Assembly (NCBI RefSeq): GCF_003111685.1
Contig: NZ_CP022189.1
Coordinates: forward strand, 262,001 to 326,000
Source: Alloyangia pacifica
Lineage (GTDB): Bacteria; Pseudomonadota; Alphaproteobacteria; Rhodobacterales; Rhodobacteraceae
Length of the DNA stretch: 64,000 bases
Direction: 5' to 3'
Shown here: piece by piece, positions 63,924 to 64,000 of the stretch
Layout: the number at the start of each line of letters is the position of its first letter
Position numbering within the stretch: position 1 is the first letter of the stretch
The notes under the pieces: model-generated
The model's database searches: none
What the model was told of the DNA's origin: nothing
The model's input: only the letters and a program-made list of their open reading frames with translations
Translations under genes and position numbers: made by a program

Positions 63924-64000
63924 ATGAAGACCGAGGAAGTGGGCGCCGCCCTGCTGGAGACGTGGTCCGTCGACGAGGTCGCCGAGGCCTTTGGTCGCAA
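63924..64000 (+). CDS. Start of an unidentified gene (3' truncated by window)
   Basis: Only 25 codons are visible: MKTEEVGAALLETWSVDEVAEAFGR and on past the edge. AAAGGAG seven bases upstream of the ATG makes it a real start. The WSVDEVAEAFGR segment could be the beginning of a helix-turn-helix, but the fragment is too short to assign. Confidence 0.6.
   Translation, partial: MKTEEVGAALLETWSVDEVAEAFGR

Overview
The window is GC-rich, densely packed chromosomal DNA with short intergenic gaps and many 4-base stop/start overlaps. Gene content points to an alphaproteobacterium of the Rhodobacteraceae (Roseobacter group, perhaps near Salipiger/Pelagibaca). Pointers are a nasTS-nrt-nirBD-nasA cluster, an alphaproteobacterial Rrf2 regulator, DUF2254/DUF3775/DUF4186 proteins and a potFGHI-spuC polyamine locus. 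The genus is an inference. I see no rRNA, tRNA, insertion sequence, prophage or CRISPR array, and no gap above 300 bases lacks a gene.

Layout. 1-8.3 kb: end of a YbbP-like ABC permease, an inositol-monophosphatase-family enzyme, and the glycine cleavage operon gcvT-gcvH-gcvP (minus strand) behind a tandem glycine riboswitch. 7.8-19.7 kb: an Rrf2 Fe-S regulator whose cysteine spacing matches RirA, with an FNR-type box; then housekeeping genes including gltX, a PfkB kinase, a Tat-exported metallo-beta-lactamase-fold protein, a 2OG oxygenase, a glycosyltransferase, nadE, an exported 19-repeat MORN protein and a small HVA1 protein. 19.7-26.3 kb: GntR and GNAT genes divergent from a PotABCD-type ABC importer with an Asp/Glu/hydantoin racemase-family gene.

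26.3-38.8 kb: nitrate assimilation on the minus strand, nasT-nasS-[leader RNA and terminator]-nrtA-nrtB-nrtCD-nirB-nirD-nasA-cobA. Nitrate is imported by NrtABCD, reduced by NasA and NirBD, and CobA supplies siroheme precursor. NasS senses nitrate and releases NasT, whose ANTAR domain would act on the leader hairpins. 39.0-46.7 kb: polyamine uptake and catabolism (potFGHI, a PuuB-like oxidase, GntR, spuC) with three near-identical TGATCA-centred palindromes at the three promoters. 46.9-48.7 kb: glnK-amtB.

49-64 kb: class A PBP, pyrF, an auxiliary-type tryptophanyl-tRNA synthetase, nfeD/SPFH, NUDIX, dinB with an N-terminal zinc ribbon, an alpha/beta-hydrolase lacking its nucleophile, rmuC, mutL, ybaK, DUF4186, yigZ and ada. 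The most notable item is upstream of trpS. A 14-codon leader ORF with two adjacent Trp codons is followed by three mutually exclusive GC-rich hairpin pairings, the last one terminator-like. This is a complete candidate ribosome-mediated attenuator on a tRNA synthetase gene.
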